64,000 nt of DNA from positions 313,609 to 377,608 of the forward strand of contig VZSF01000638.1 of NCBI GenBank assembly GCA_013398295.1. The letters are read 5' to 3'. Positions 25,771 to 38,500 of the stretch are shown one piece after another. The stretch's first letter is position 1; each line of letters starts with the position of its first letter. Below the pieces are notes generated by a model. That model saw only the letters and a program-made list of their open reading frames with translations. It did no database searches and was not told the origin of the DNA. Source of the DNA: Chionis minor (lineage: Eukaryota; Chordata; Aves; Charadriiformes; Chionididae). A program made the position numbers and the translations under genes.

Positions 25771-28700
25771 AGGATTAGGATTAGAAAGTAGTTGGATATA
25801 TGCTGCTGCCTCTGAATTTCATTGACTCTTTGTCCTTTGCTTGAGTCTCGTGTGTTACTCTTCAGGAGTGCAGGTTCCTTGAAATCAGTCCAAACTGAGA
25901 CATACGAGAACACTATCAGAGTGACTGTGAAAATATATTTTGTCAGGATCTTCATGTAAACTTTATATACATGAAATTATTTAGGTGTTCTGTGTTACAA
26001 AAGATGTTTCAAAAACCTAAGAAACTCAAGAACTTTATTTATTTCAATCGGGTTTCTCCTGATCATCTCTTCAGACAATGGGAATGATTTTGCTGTTCCA
26101 TAGAAAGTTTGTAGTGATTTAAGGTGTTCCCACATTTCTTTTTTGCAATTATACTGATTAGTAAGGAAGGCCACCTCCTTCACCTAACAATTTAAGAAAA
26201 ACAGAAGTATGACACAGCCTGAGCAATCTACCCAGTTCCAGTTAACAGTAAACTGAATGGTCCTTATTATATCAAGAGAAAATTGGCAAGACTATAGCAA
26301 AGTAGTTCCATTAACAATTTTATCCTCGCAATACAGTTAAGCTGCTGGAATGTGCATTTGTGCTATGTTGCCAAAACAAATTACACTCTGGTATAAAAGT
26401 CACTATTGTTTTTTCTGGTACTGCAAAAGATTAAACACTTCAGAGCTTAATGATCACAGTCCTTCTCAGATAAACCTGTCTAACTACCAGAGAGAAAGAA
26501 CTTGATTGTTGGTCAAAGAATAGGCCCAGAAAAGCGTAAAGTGCAAGGACTTCACTCCAGATCCACCAATAACTTTCTCTGCAATGTGTACTAAGTAATT
26601 TGATCTCTTTTCCAGTGAATTTGAATGCAAAAAACAAATGGCTAAAGTTTGACATTTAGAACATTTCTAAATCCTGGCTGGTCCATTGTAGCAAAGTTTC
26701 TTAGGTATAAATAGAAAACGAATTTGTAAATTCCTAAGAATCAGAAGCTGGAGGCTATTTATTAAGGCAAAATAAACATTTCTCATGCTGAGAAGAACAT
26801 AACTGAGTCTTCATGTTCATAACACAGTGAAGAAATGCTGAAAAAGCAGAGCTTGCAGAGACATTCAACAGCCAGAAGCTTGATGTCAGGTTTTGCTGTA
26901 AAACCTGCACTCAGTGCCTGTCAGATCTGGTATCAATGTTGTGATCCAAGAACTTTCAGGTCCCCCAGACCAAGGTTCTTTGTAGAGATTTTGTGAGAAA
27001 GGACTACGTTACAAAACTCTTCTTATCTACAAAAGTTAAAAGTGAGAGGAAAAGCAACTTGCTCAGGAACATGTAAGAAAGACAACCCACATCTCCTAAT
27101 TAGAGTTGAAGCAGATCCAAAAATAGTCAGTCCTTAAATATAACCCCGATTTCTTCCTCTATCCTTAAGAAAACACAGGCAGCGGGGAGGAAATCAAAAT
27201 ATCTGCCATAGGGTAACTGAAATTAGACCACGTTTTCTTATTCAAGTATCAGAAAGGTATTGTGTATAGTAGTCAGCACTCAAAATGTGTTAATAAATAC
27301 ATTAAAGGAATGGATAGAATTATTTGATGAATGAAGACCACAATTCCACTGCAGAGATATTTATGCTGCATACTCAGGTGTATTATTTTCATGTTGATAC
27401 AGGCAAGAAAATTAAGACATAGGAAAACGGAAAGTAATGTTGACAACCAAAGAAAGGTTATATTTGTATGGTTAAAAATAAAATGGGAAAGAAGTGCTTT
27501 TAGAATGAAGATACAAAAGAAACTCCTGTTACTGAGGAAAAAAATAGAAAATAAACATCACAACCATATGTGTATTTTTATGATGGGAAAAGGAAGTTAC
27601 ATGGCTCTACATAATATACAGGTCTTACTGCATAGAAATAATGTCTGCTTAATACTGTAAAATTAGAAATAAACTTCAAATCCATTTCTTACAGGAAGCA
27701 CTTTAAAAAATGAATGCTGGCAGTATCATTTAAAAATTAGTCTACCTGTTGACTCCTGCTATAAAAGAAAATATTTCCTATATGCATTTTCCAATTTTTT
27801 AGGAAAAAAAAGAAACACAACCTCTTGTTATCAGTATGTTTCCACTTTTCTCATTCAACTCCCGTATATGAGTCCCTAGTCTCCTAGCCAAGTGCCTGCA
27901 TGCTGTCCTTCAGGAGTGCTTACTTATGACTGGCTTACACGTACTGGTGTGAAAACAAGAAATTCACTCATTCTAGTAGGGTCTGAGGCCCAAAAGACTT
28001 TCCTTTTTTCTTTAAAATTCTCAGGCCTACTCTTTTAGCTGGTTTTAAGACGTTCATAGCCTCATAAATCTCTTATACTGTATGGTAAGTGGGAAGAGTG
28101 GCTAGCAGAAGGATTTTGTGACTAATTAAACAAAAGCAGATGATAAGCATGTCAGCTAAGGTTTATGGTCTTGAGATCTGCTGCTTTAAAGACAGCCTGT
28201 GATTACAACAAGGGGAACTTCAAAAGGCAGGCTGCATTTCTCAAATAATGGCATAGACTCATGCTGAAAAAAAATCTCCATTCTTAGCTCAGCCTCAGAA
28301 GAGACAGCAATAGTGTGATCTCACAACTGTTTATGGCAAGAAATCCTGCATCTTAGTGAACAGCATGCTTAGAAGGAAAAGCAAGCTCAGTAACCACGAT
28401 GCTGCCATCAGAACAGGGCTGTCCCACTGCAACCTCAGATCTGACACACAAGTTCCAAACCTTATATGCACTTTTCCTCCATGCACTCTTAAAAGAGAGC
28501 TCCAGGTGCTACAGTAAAGAAAAGCAGTCTTTACCAAAATCATAGTTTTCAAAACCATTTTCCAATTGTAAAGATTGAACCAATTAAGCACGTGAAAAAA
28601 CTGGGTCTATGACACATGCAACTTTGAGAACTTGAGCTGTTCGACGCTAACCATCCCATGAGCTGGCAAGATCTGAGTATGTAGAAAGAGGCTGCAACCA

Positions 28701-30344
28701 TTTCTTCTTGAGCTGAAGGCAGATGACATGTCTTTCGCAACTGCACATTGGCCGCCTACCTCCGGCTTTCCTGTCTGCCTGTGACGGGACCTTGTAAAGA
28801 AAAACTGTGGGGGCTTCTGCCTGTTGCAGGAGAGTTTTGTGCAGCCCTACATATTAAAATGTGATTTCATGCATACAAATGCATTTTCTCATAAAGCTGA
28901 AATTCTAAATTTGGGTGGATGCTAAGCTAGGTAGCCAAAGAGATGCTCTAAAAGTGCGAAGTATGAGAGTTACTAAGGAAGTCTTATTGCAGCATGCAAG
29001 GGATCCATTCCTGCCTATTCTTGATTCTTGTGTAACTCTATTGAGTTGCATTTTTCTTAGCTAAAAGCATAGAAAGGGTGCACTGTCCCTGCTGGACTGA
29101 GATAAAGACCTGGACACTTGTCAGAATTCTCAGAAGCTTTGTCAAATGCACAGGGCAATTTATGATGAGTCTGCTGAATACAGAAATGTCACGCAAGATC
29201 CACGACTTTTGGCAGCACTGCTCTTCCCTCTTGATTTTTTTAATCTAGAAACAGACAGTCATATCCTGTATCATCTTTAGGTTCATTTTTATCTGCCCTA
29301 CTCACACATGCACACACAAAGATAAGACTTGACGTTTGTGCAGAGGAGTTTTTACTGCAGACAAAAAATTCAATCATTTCTGGCAGGCCTTACCATTCCT
29401 AACTTCTCAGAAGATTTACAGGTGACCCGTTACACTTCCTTCAACCCTACTCTAGTAAATAAACTGATGCAATGCTTCCCATGTTAGCCTGGGATTATTA
29501 AATGCTTGCAGTGCTGATTTGTGGAGACAGACCTGTGGTTATTAAAGTTCAAATTAATATATTATTTGAGAAGTACAATGAAGATGCTGTCTGTATAGGT
29601 TTGGATTTTCAACTCATGAAGAAAGCTGTTCAGCTCTAACATCACTTTCCTTCATTCCTATTACCAAGCTGCCTATGTGTCAAAACCCAAAATAGCCATT
29701 GGAAAACTCTGCTTGCCTTCTCACTGCGTCTGCCTACTAAAAAGAAGAAAATACAGTGTTTCTTTCAATTTAGCATCTCTAATCTCATACAATATAATTA
29801 GAGTATTGCTGATAAGGTTTTGACTGTGGGCATCTTTTGTTTGTGCTTGAGTTTATAATTAAAGGCAGAACCTGGCTTCCCAGTGCTTTCATGTTTCAAA
29901 TGCCTTCAGTGAAATCCAAACATAGCTGCCTTGTTCCAGTGTGCTTCTTAAAAATCCTTCTGGTCCAAACTGCTGGTAGGACCTCATACATTTGGTAAGC
30001 ACCGAAAAGGGCAGAGATGGAGAATGAGGAAAGGGAATCAAGTGCTGTACGAGCTAAAAATCTGTTTTTAATAGTGAAACTGAATCTATGTGGCAAATGA
30101 TAAAAGAAGGTTCTTAATTGCTCACGTGCTAAAGCAGGAACTCCAGGTAACTAATAAACAGGACTGGAAATTCTCCTGGGTGAGAGGGAACAGTCCAGTC
30201 TCTGCTGTTAATTTATATGACTGAAATGTAAAACTACCCTATAGCTGGTAGGGACAATGGAAAAGGCCTGTGCAGAAGAGATCTTCTGGTCTGGAATTAC
30301 TGAAACCTCACACACCAAGGAACACACAGCTGCATCAGTTCACT
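25771..30344. other. Intergenic sequence, no gene seen
   Basis: AT-rich unique sequence. The longest open frame (27,331-27,660) is lysine-rich, reads through A-rich DNA and has no domain. No transposon was recognised. Confidence 0.55.
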
Positions 30345-30500
30345 AATGATATAACCCCATAGAAGGTTCCCAACATTGGGCACTTTTAAGATGCAGCTGG
30401 ACAGGGTGCTCGGTATCTTGTCAAGACTGTGCTTTTGCCAAGAAAGGTTGGACCTGATGATCCCCAAGGTCCCTTCCAACCTGGTATTCTGTGAAGGTAC
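30345..30500 (+). mobile_element. CR1: CR1 LINE, 3'-end fragment
   Basis: The segment holds a late ORF2 / 3' UTR stretch (AGATGCAGCTGGACAGGGTG), then GGTTGGACCTGATGATCCCC and AAGGTCCCTTCCAACCTGGT, followed by TATTCTGTGA. This is the standard CR1 3' end. The GGACCTGATGATCC variant differs from the GGACTCGATGATC form at 23 kb, so it is probably another subfamily. Confidence 0.85.
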
Positions 30501-31439
30501 TAGTGAAGGTCCATAAGGAGTGCTCATCCCGGAAAATTATAATGAAATGCTTTGTAAACATTCAACTTAGTAAGAAACTATTTTAATGGTTAGGCATGTA
30601 TGCTCTGTTAGAAGATGTATGCTGGATGCCTTCTGCAGATGCAGAGAAAATACTGTTAGAATTCCAAAAGCTTACACCAAACTGCTTTCATCATACGTTG
30701 TTTGGGTTTTGTTAGAGAATAGAGAAGATTAATCACTGAATTAGAAGCTGAGACTAGAAGCCTTTATTGGACCTGCTTATGTTCCAGTATGACAAGCATT
30801 TGTCTGTCAAGATGACTTTTATACCTACAGACATAGAGCCAAACATCACAAGTACTATTTTACCAAACTTAAAGGAATTATTATTAGAAGAAAAACAAAA
30901 GACTAAAGAATAAGAACAGAAATTATAACATTTCCAGGAGGTATTTATTATGTAGCAAAACCCCTCCATGCTCCCATTAATCAAGAAACATGAACTATTT
31001 TGCTAAAAGTCTGGTTTAACATAAGAAATAAATTATGAATGAAAACAAGCATTAAAAGAAGGCTAATTAATATAAATTAGCATTTAGCAAATACATACAG
31101 CTGATAACAAAGGTAAAGATTATAGAAAAATCTATAAAGAACATGGGAAAGATTTCATGACTGTATATGAAACAGAAGAAACCCTCTCAGTATAACAGTT
31201 CTACTTCAGGATGGGTTTAATCTTTCTAGAAGACTGGTCGAGGAGAAATTTCTCCTGCTGATACTTCTTTCTAATAAAGCTTGGAAGAGTGGGGAAATTT
31301 CAGAAACTGGAAGAGAGAGAAATTTGAGCCAAAAAACATTAATAAAATACATACTTACTAGGGATAAGAACTAGCCACTTCCTAGATTTCTAAAAGCTGC
31401 AGTCAACAGGAATCATAACTGGTTGAGCGCTTTTTGAAG
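30501..31439. other. Intergenic sequence, no gene seen
   Basis: AT-rich sequence, no recognisable feature. It may contain heavily decayed CR1 leading into the next fragment. Confidence 0.5.
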
Positions 31440-31925
31440 GAAAATCATCAGTCATCAGTTTTCGAGGACTGGATGCTATCCCACATTTTCAAAAAGAATT
31501 TTTATTTGAAAATAAATGTAAAATCACCTCTGTTGATGACACAAAATTAGGGGTGTGGCAAGTAAAAACGAAGGTAAGATGAGAACAGCCACAAATCACT
31601 TCAGTGGGCTGGATTCCTTCAAACTGGAAATGTAAGTGGGTTTAAATGAACAAAAGGAGGGAGAGTTCCCTAGAAAGAGCAAGTCTGAAATGGACACGGA
31701 GCCAAGTGGACAAGGAACTCCACAGAAATATCAGAGTGATATAGTGACAGAACAGTAAAGCTGATGTGACAAGGAGGAAGGATTCAAACAGATGGAAGTA
31801 GCTAGTATTGCCTCTATATGTAAACTGCTGAGATAGATGCCAAAATAATACAGTTCTACAGTTCAGGAGATTTTGAGGAATTGACAGGCTATACAAAGGT
31901 ACCTCAAAAAGGTTCTGACTGGTGG
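31440..31925 (+). mobile_element. CR1: Ancient CR1-like LINE fragment
   Basis: The words GTTGATGACACAAAATTAGG near 31,533 translate as VDDTKLG, the reverse transcriptase catalytic box of CR1-type elements (usually ADDTKLG). The following 380 bases are purine-rich in the way of the CR1 RT thumb and C-terminal region, but no frame is open. Divergence is high and the borders are guesses. Confidence 0.5.
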
Positions 31926-34900
31926 TAGAAATATGTTATACTGAGGGAGTTATTACACCATAATAGAGCCATTCAAAGCAGCCCAGAACATGGATCCACT
32001 CACCTCTTACTCCCAAAGGATTTGAATGCAACCTGCAACGCATTTGCAGATGGCCTGAGTACCCATGGTAGTAATAACAACCTAGTGGTTTATTGACACT
32101 GTGCTAACCTGAAGGCATTTCAAATGACACAGGAACAGCAACACAGACAAGATCTTTTGATACCCTTAGATTGTGACTGCTGATTGCGACAGATGAAGAT
32201 GTATTTTAGCCAAAATAGAAATCATGCATCAGGGAAACCTGGATCACACAAACTTAAGAAATTTAAGAGTTAACCCATTAGGTCATACAGATTTTGAAGT
32301 TTGAATATAATGCTGTAGATCAAAAACTTTCCCGATATAATGAATCTCCTTAAAATTGTTAGCTCAAATACCCCAGATGTTGTTCTCACTGTTTTCTGGT
32401 CATCTTAAAACATCCTTATTTTCTCCTTTCTCTCATCCATGGTTTCTTCCTTGCTCAACATTCACACAGCTACAGTCCATTTTCACTGCTACATGATGAG
32501 ACATCCACCATTAGGTAAGCCATTACAAATTTCATAGTAGCTTTCAAGGCATTTTATTACTGCATGTTACCACAAAGAAAATGTGCAGCTATGGGCAACC
32601 ACAACAGAGTTATCGTGATCCTCTGATCCCTTCCTATGAGTCAAAATGAGCCAAACACAGCGCAACCACAGACTCTTCAAAGTAGGTCTAAGCATCCACT
32701 GGATGCTCAAAGGATTAACACTACACAAGAAAAAAATAATTTCTCTTTCACCATTTCTTTTCTCCCCCCACACAGGATGTTTGGGATAGCTACAAGATAA
32801 TGTTTACTGAGGCCAAAACAGAAAAACTGCTATCATCAAGCTCTCATTATTATATTCTCATGCAAGCTTTACATATCCTTCAGAAAACTTCCTGGATTAA
32901 TAGAATTGGTGAGAAAGCTGATGAGCTGGCATTATGGTCAGAAACAGTAGATAACACAGGTTTGCTAAGGACTACTTTCCTTTTATGTGGACTGATCAAA
33001 TGAAGAAGTTCTTATTTCTTCTTCTGGGATAATGCCTCACAAGCACAAGTAAACAAAAGAAAGGTATTATTTATAAAAATGCTATCACTTGTAGTGGTGT
33101 AAAAAGGAATTTACATGAATTTGAGGGTGCTTCTTGACTTTTTCTCTATGTCTGCTAGGAATGAGAACAAACAATTAGACGTGTAAAGTTATGACCTGTT
33201 AATTGGAAGGTCAGTTGGTGTGTGGCACGGGAGACAGGACTTGATAATGAAGAGTGGGTCAGTAACAATACACAAAGGATTGCTTTAGCTGATCATAAAA
33301 ATCACATGGAGTAGCAAAGAAAAGAGGAAAAAGATGTTGAGGGGAAGTGAAAGAAGAGCATCTTCGATAGGATTGTGTTATCAGCGGGTAAGTCTTGGTG
33401 TTTCAATGACGTCAGTGCACTTAACAGGTTAGTTTTTAGTCATAAACCATGGTAGCAAACCTCCAGTAATCATGAGTTCCCTGGCATAATCTTGATGCTA
33501 TCATGTATCATAGAATATGAAGAACAATTCCTAGCAGAGACGGAGAATGAGCCAAGGCCCACTACCCAATCTGTAAAAACAAGCTCACTGTGTGACCCAT
33601 TCAGTAGAATAAACCAGATATACTAATAATTTGTCTAGTTCTTTTAATTGATGTTTAATTCACCATACTACTCACAGATTTTTCCAACCTTTAACCATTT
33701 GCTGGGAAATTTGATGGCAATCTTAACCTTCTCAGAAATCCACTACACTTCCCGCACTTTCCTTTTCTGAGGTAACACCACCTAGTCTCTCACATCAATA
33801 ACCTAAGAATTATCACTGTATCATTATGCACTCTCCCATGTCTTTACCTGCAGGCTAGGTCTAAATTTTAAGTATCACTCCCACATAACATTTCTACAAC
33901 TTAACCTCTTCTATCTATATAGCTAGCTAAACCTCTTCTGAAGGCTGCTGTCTCCCATGTCAGCCACTAAGAAATTCTCCTCTCCAGCCTTGCCCAGCTT
34001 GACCTGCTCATATCTATCCAGTATACTATTGCCAGCATTGTGTCTTTGTCTTTCATTTTGACTGGTTACTTTTCTTTCTGTACCACAACACTGACTTCCC
34101 TTCTTTGTGATATCAAATATTTTTTCTTTCAAGGCTTTTCATGGACTAACCCAAGCACAGACAACCTTGCTGACCCTTAAACCAGAGGGCTAGGAACCAC
34201 AAGACACTCACCACATCCCTCAGAGATTGGAGTGGAGAAAGAGCATAGTTCTACAAAGATGAGAGTGGCTCCCCAGGAGACCCACAATTCTGTCTGTGGT
34301 TTGGGGTTAAGCTGGGTCCTAGCATTATCTCAAAGTGCCAGCTTCAGAAACCCTTACTTTCTCCCACAGAGAGGAGCTGAGAATATTCAGCAGCCTGTTT
34401 CAGCCCAGCTCTGGTGACCTGACATAGACCTAGAATGGAAGCCGTGATTGAACAGTTTAAGAAATGCATGTAGTGTGTTTGCTTCCCTAGAGCACCTTCA
34501 CACTCAATATCACAAGGTTGCTGAAATTTCAACCACAGCTAGACTGTCACATAATTCTGCTACTGCTGCTTACCACATAACAAATCTTGTCTCTTTGTGC
34601 CTCCCTTCCTGCCTATAATCACCAGTTGTCTTTTACTTTAGATTTCCACATCTGTTTGGAGTTTACATTTATTTTGCCCAATATTTGCGCAGGACCTGGC
34701 ATAGAGGAGATTGAGATTCCAGGAGATAGCTTCCTCAATCATTTAAACACTTATATTGCTGGCTTTGCCTTATCACTCAAACTCCAGAACATTTCTTCAT
34801 GCAGCTTTCTGCCTCTATCTCTTATGATTACACTGTACAAAGTGTGCGGACGCTGGCTCAGTAAAACTGGCTCAATAAAAATGCGTAAGTAGGAGGTATT

Positions 34901-35340
34901 TGCTGTTCTAAAGCAGTGTCACTTTGGTTCATGCTTCTATATCCACCCCGTTTCTTTCTGACGCCTCCTATACTTCCATTACTTTCATTCTGATCTAAAC
35001 CTGCAAGAACCAGTTTAGTAGTGGCTGAAAATAGCATAAAAAGCAGGCACAGCTCTGACAATTTTAAGAGTAGGAATCCTAACAGAACACTACCAAAGTG
35101 GATCTAAACCAGCTCCTTCCTTAACTCCATGATGGGACAAGCAGATTATCCTGGAACACGTTACAAATACATGCTGTGAGTGCTGATACAAGCCGTGTGC
35201 TGTGATTCTTGGGATTTGTGCAGAATTAGCTTATTGCAGTTGCACTTACAGCTCAGGGCAGAGCCTGGCAGCAGAGGGCTAACACCAATGTGTCTACACC
35301 CGAGGGAACAGGCCACAACACACTGAGATGCCTGAAGCCG
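31926..35340. other. Intergenic sequence, no gene seen
   Basis: AT-rich unique sequence. Open frames are short and overlap on opposite strands. No transposon end or simple repeat of note was found. Confidence 0.55.
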
Positions 35341-35384
35341 CCCTACACTATAGAAATAGATTATAGTGAAGGGCTGGAATCTGC

Positions 35385-35490
35385 TATATAAAGGTTTTCA
35401 CCGCCTCTCGCCCTCTTCCATTTCCCTCAGTTGTCTTCAGCTTTTGTGCTTTATCTCAGTGCAGACAGAAGATGTTTTGCTTGCAGGCAC
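35385..35490 (+). promoter_or_regulatory. Candidate TATA promoter with short first exon
   Basis: A TATATAAAG box lies at 35,385-35,393. About 35 bases further on is an initiator-like CCATTTC (A at 35,420). An ATG at 35,472 has A at -3 and opens a frame MFCLQALSSACCLPSAG, hydrophobic and cysteine-rich like the start of a signal peptide. A possible splice donor (G then GTAACT) follows at about 35,521. Without splicing the frame stops after 25 codons. No following exon was recognised, and no known gene is assigned. It could be a small secreted-protein gene, a non-coding RNA promoter, or chance. Confidence 0.2.
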
Positions 35491-35556
35491 TCAGCTCAGC
35501 CTGCTGTTTACCAAGTGCTGGTAACTTCTGTAAGCCATTTCAGGAGTAGAAATCCA

Positions 35557-35557
<1 letters not shown>

Positions 35558-35592
<35 letters not shown>
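35558..35592 (+). repeat. Poly(A) tract of 35 A
   Basis: An uninterrupted run of 35 A. No polyadenylation signal was found just upstream and no clear target-site duplication was noticed. It is therefore more likely a mononucleotide repeat than the tail of a retrocopy. Confidence 0.9.
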
Positions 35593-35596
<4 letters not shown>

Positions 35597-38500
35597 AAGA
35601 AGGAAATGGATTTTTCCTACTATCCATTACTGCCTGGATGCTAATAGCTTTATCCTGCCAGTGGCTGAGAATCTCCTGGAAGGAAGTGAGTTCCCTCATT
35701 ATTTTAATGTAATTTGAGTGCACTCAGTGGCTTGCAAAGGCACTTGACACCTCACAGGAGCAGATGCTAAATGCTCAGTACATTAACCATCTGACTGTTA
35801 CCCTCAACCTTTTTGATAATTGGGGTTATTTAAAATTCCACATACTGTTGCTCAAATATTGATAACTCCTTTTCTGACCTCTTCTGAAGGATATAAATAA
35901 CTCATTAATCATCACTTAGTTATCTTCTACAAATAACAATACTTGAGACGGACATTTATCTTGAGCTTTTTGTGTAAACAATATGCTCCAGCAAAGAAAC
36001 TAGCAGTCTGCTACAACCTAATTTGGCAACAAAAACCTATTCCATTTAACACTTACTAAGTAGCTCCACAAAACTGTCCAGGTAGTTCTTCTGAGTTTTT
36101 TCAAGCAAAACAGCAATTTTTCACTACTAGACTCCACTTATTTTTCTTAATTTTTATTTTTATTTTTATGCTAGATGGAAGTACTGACGGCACACTAATG
36201 ATTTATTTTCAGAAATCTTTCCTTTTCTGTGGAGGAAAAAGCTGACATTGAGGATTTCTTTAATGTTTGGAAAGTATTTAGAGACAGTGGTTTATTGGTA
36301 CACAAAACATCTATAAACACACCCCTGAAACATTCAAGAGGGCTGTAAAAATGAAATAAACTCTAATTTTCCCAAATTAGAAGCAGCCAGACTCTGTTTA
36401 CCCTCAGCTACCTTTCTGCTTGGGAGGCAACATACAAAAACTGAGAAAAGTATTTATATAGTTTTGTCCAAAGAGTACCTTGGAAGCTTTTCTAAGTGGA
36501 CTTTTACTTGGATAAGTATGAAAAATCATGAATCAGAAAAGCCACAAAAAGCAATGAGGTTCTCCCACATTAATCAATGCATCGATGTGTCAATAAACAT
36601 ACGAGGCTGTGGAAATTTACAGGAATTTGCAGACCTTAAAACGTCTGAAAAACTTCAATGCATTAATCTACTGCGCCACCTAGCCTTGCCTGGAGGACAT
36701 TTTCCCCTGGAATCTGTTGTCAGGAAATAGTGTATCAAGCAAGAAGTGCATTTACGTATTGGGTACACGCTGAAATACTTTCCTGGGTAAAGCACTTCAG
36801 TATGATGGTGTATTTTTCTAGTTTGTGTTTCATGTCTTGGAAAACTTTACAGACAAATCAGAAAAGCTACCCTTGTAGAAAAAGACTTGATCTGCAAGCT
36901 GCTATACATATTCAATCAGAGAAAAAACCATCATATTTCTGATACATGTCTGACCTTGTGTGTGGCCTGCAGCCCAGTGCAAACACGCTCTATATCAGCA
37001 GAAAAGCCACTGGTTGACAGCATGTATTTTTCTCAGGGAAGCAGTGCAGATAGTGAAGACAGCAGGACTTTTCTCTAGTCTAAGTTGTACCAGCAGGAGA
37101 GGCTTGCTGATACGACACTAGGGCTGGAATAGCTGGTGTAGGAATGCCCATAATCCCCAGAAGCATGGACAATACTTCTCAGTATGCTCACAAAAAGCTC
37201 TAATCACATATTCTTTGGGCTGTTCCGTCCAGACTCTGCCTCCTCCCTAGGAAATGGTCATTAACTGGCACTATGCGCCACAGAGATCCCCACTCCTGGC
37301 ACTCCATGCAATGTCTGATTGCTTGGTGCTCTCAGTTGACTACTCCAAGACGTGCTTCCACAAGACAGCCTTCCTCAGCCTTGCCTCGAACCACTGCTCA
37401 GTGCAACACTGGCTTTGCCAAAGAGATTTTTTTATTCAGTATGGCAGATAGGAAACACTGCACCAAATGTAGCCATCAAACCACTGAGCCTAACCATACA
37501 AAGATTCCAAGCTGCAATTTTCTTGAAATAATATAGGCAGTCTTTTAAACATTACATCATGCATTCACATTATATCATCTTCTACTGTGAATTTATGATG
37601 AGTTTCTAATTGATTAATTACCTTCTTCATGTACTAAATAGACATTCAAGTTTCAACCAGTAATAGCACCCACTATTCATGTTGTAAACTTAAGTATCTG
37701 AGAAACTTAGTGTACTGAAGAAATACTACACGACACTAATGTAACTAGAATTTCAAGACCTTCTGCACTCCAAATTTTTCTTTCTTTAAATCGCATGCAT
37801 CCTAAGCCAGACTCTATATTTAAAGGGAAGAAGAAAGAGAAAACTCATTAACTCTCAGTGGTTAGAGTTTGGGTTCCTACTTCTGGCACATCCACACAAC
37901 ACCAAGCATTTTTAATTTTTCCATGAAATGCATTAGGTTTGTCATCCAGGATGTTTCAACACCCTATAAAGAAAGGATTATTATTGTTGCTGAGGTATTT
38001 TGAATTATACAGCATCTGAGAAAACTTACCTCCTCTTCTAGAGCTTGATTCAGCTTTCCATGGACTTTCTACTAAAGACTTTCCAGCAACAATACTGCTG
38101 AATACAGCAATCCAAAGACAAGACACGGGAGAAAACAAACTTCATTTTTTTCGCTTATATCACCAAAGGGCTTACAAAGCCCATTTCCAATTAATTTTGC
38201 TGACTGTTGTAAACTGACATATAAGCAGGTATATAAAAGTAGCATTATAATTTTAAGATGCTGCTATCACTTGTTTATTCAGTTGAAAAACAAAGGTGGT
38301 CTGTAATTTTCTATGCCAGTTGTCTGTTGTAGGCTGCTATGTGTTTTTTTAAACTTCAGTCCAACTGACTTAGCAGTTTCTGAGAATGATATTTAAAGGA
38401 AATCTGGAGACTGTTTAGAGCTGTTCCCCTACCCCCAATGCTTGATACAGTGGAAATCCCCACACTCCTTTTAAATAACTAGCAGAGAGGCCTGAAAGTA

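Noticed and set aside
35160..35592. A processed retrocopy ending in the poly(A) tract
   Set aside because: No protein similarity, no polyadenylation signal close to the tract and no clear target-site duplication were found.
35431..35712. A 93-codon frame with a lysine run, and its opposite-strand partner with a phenylalanine run
   Set aside because: Both read through the 35-base poly(A) tract, so they are artefacts of the homopolymer.
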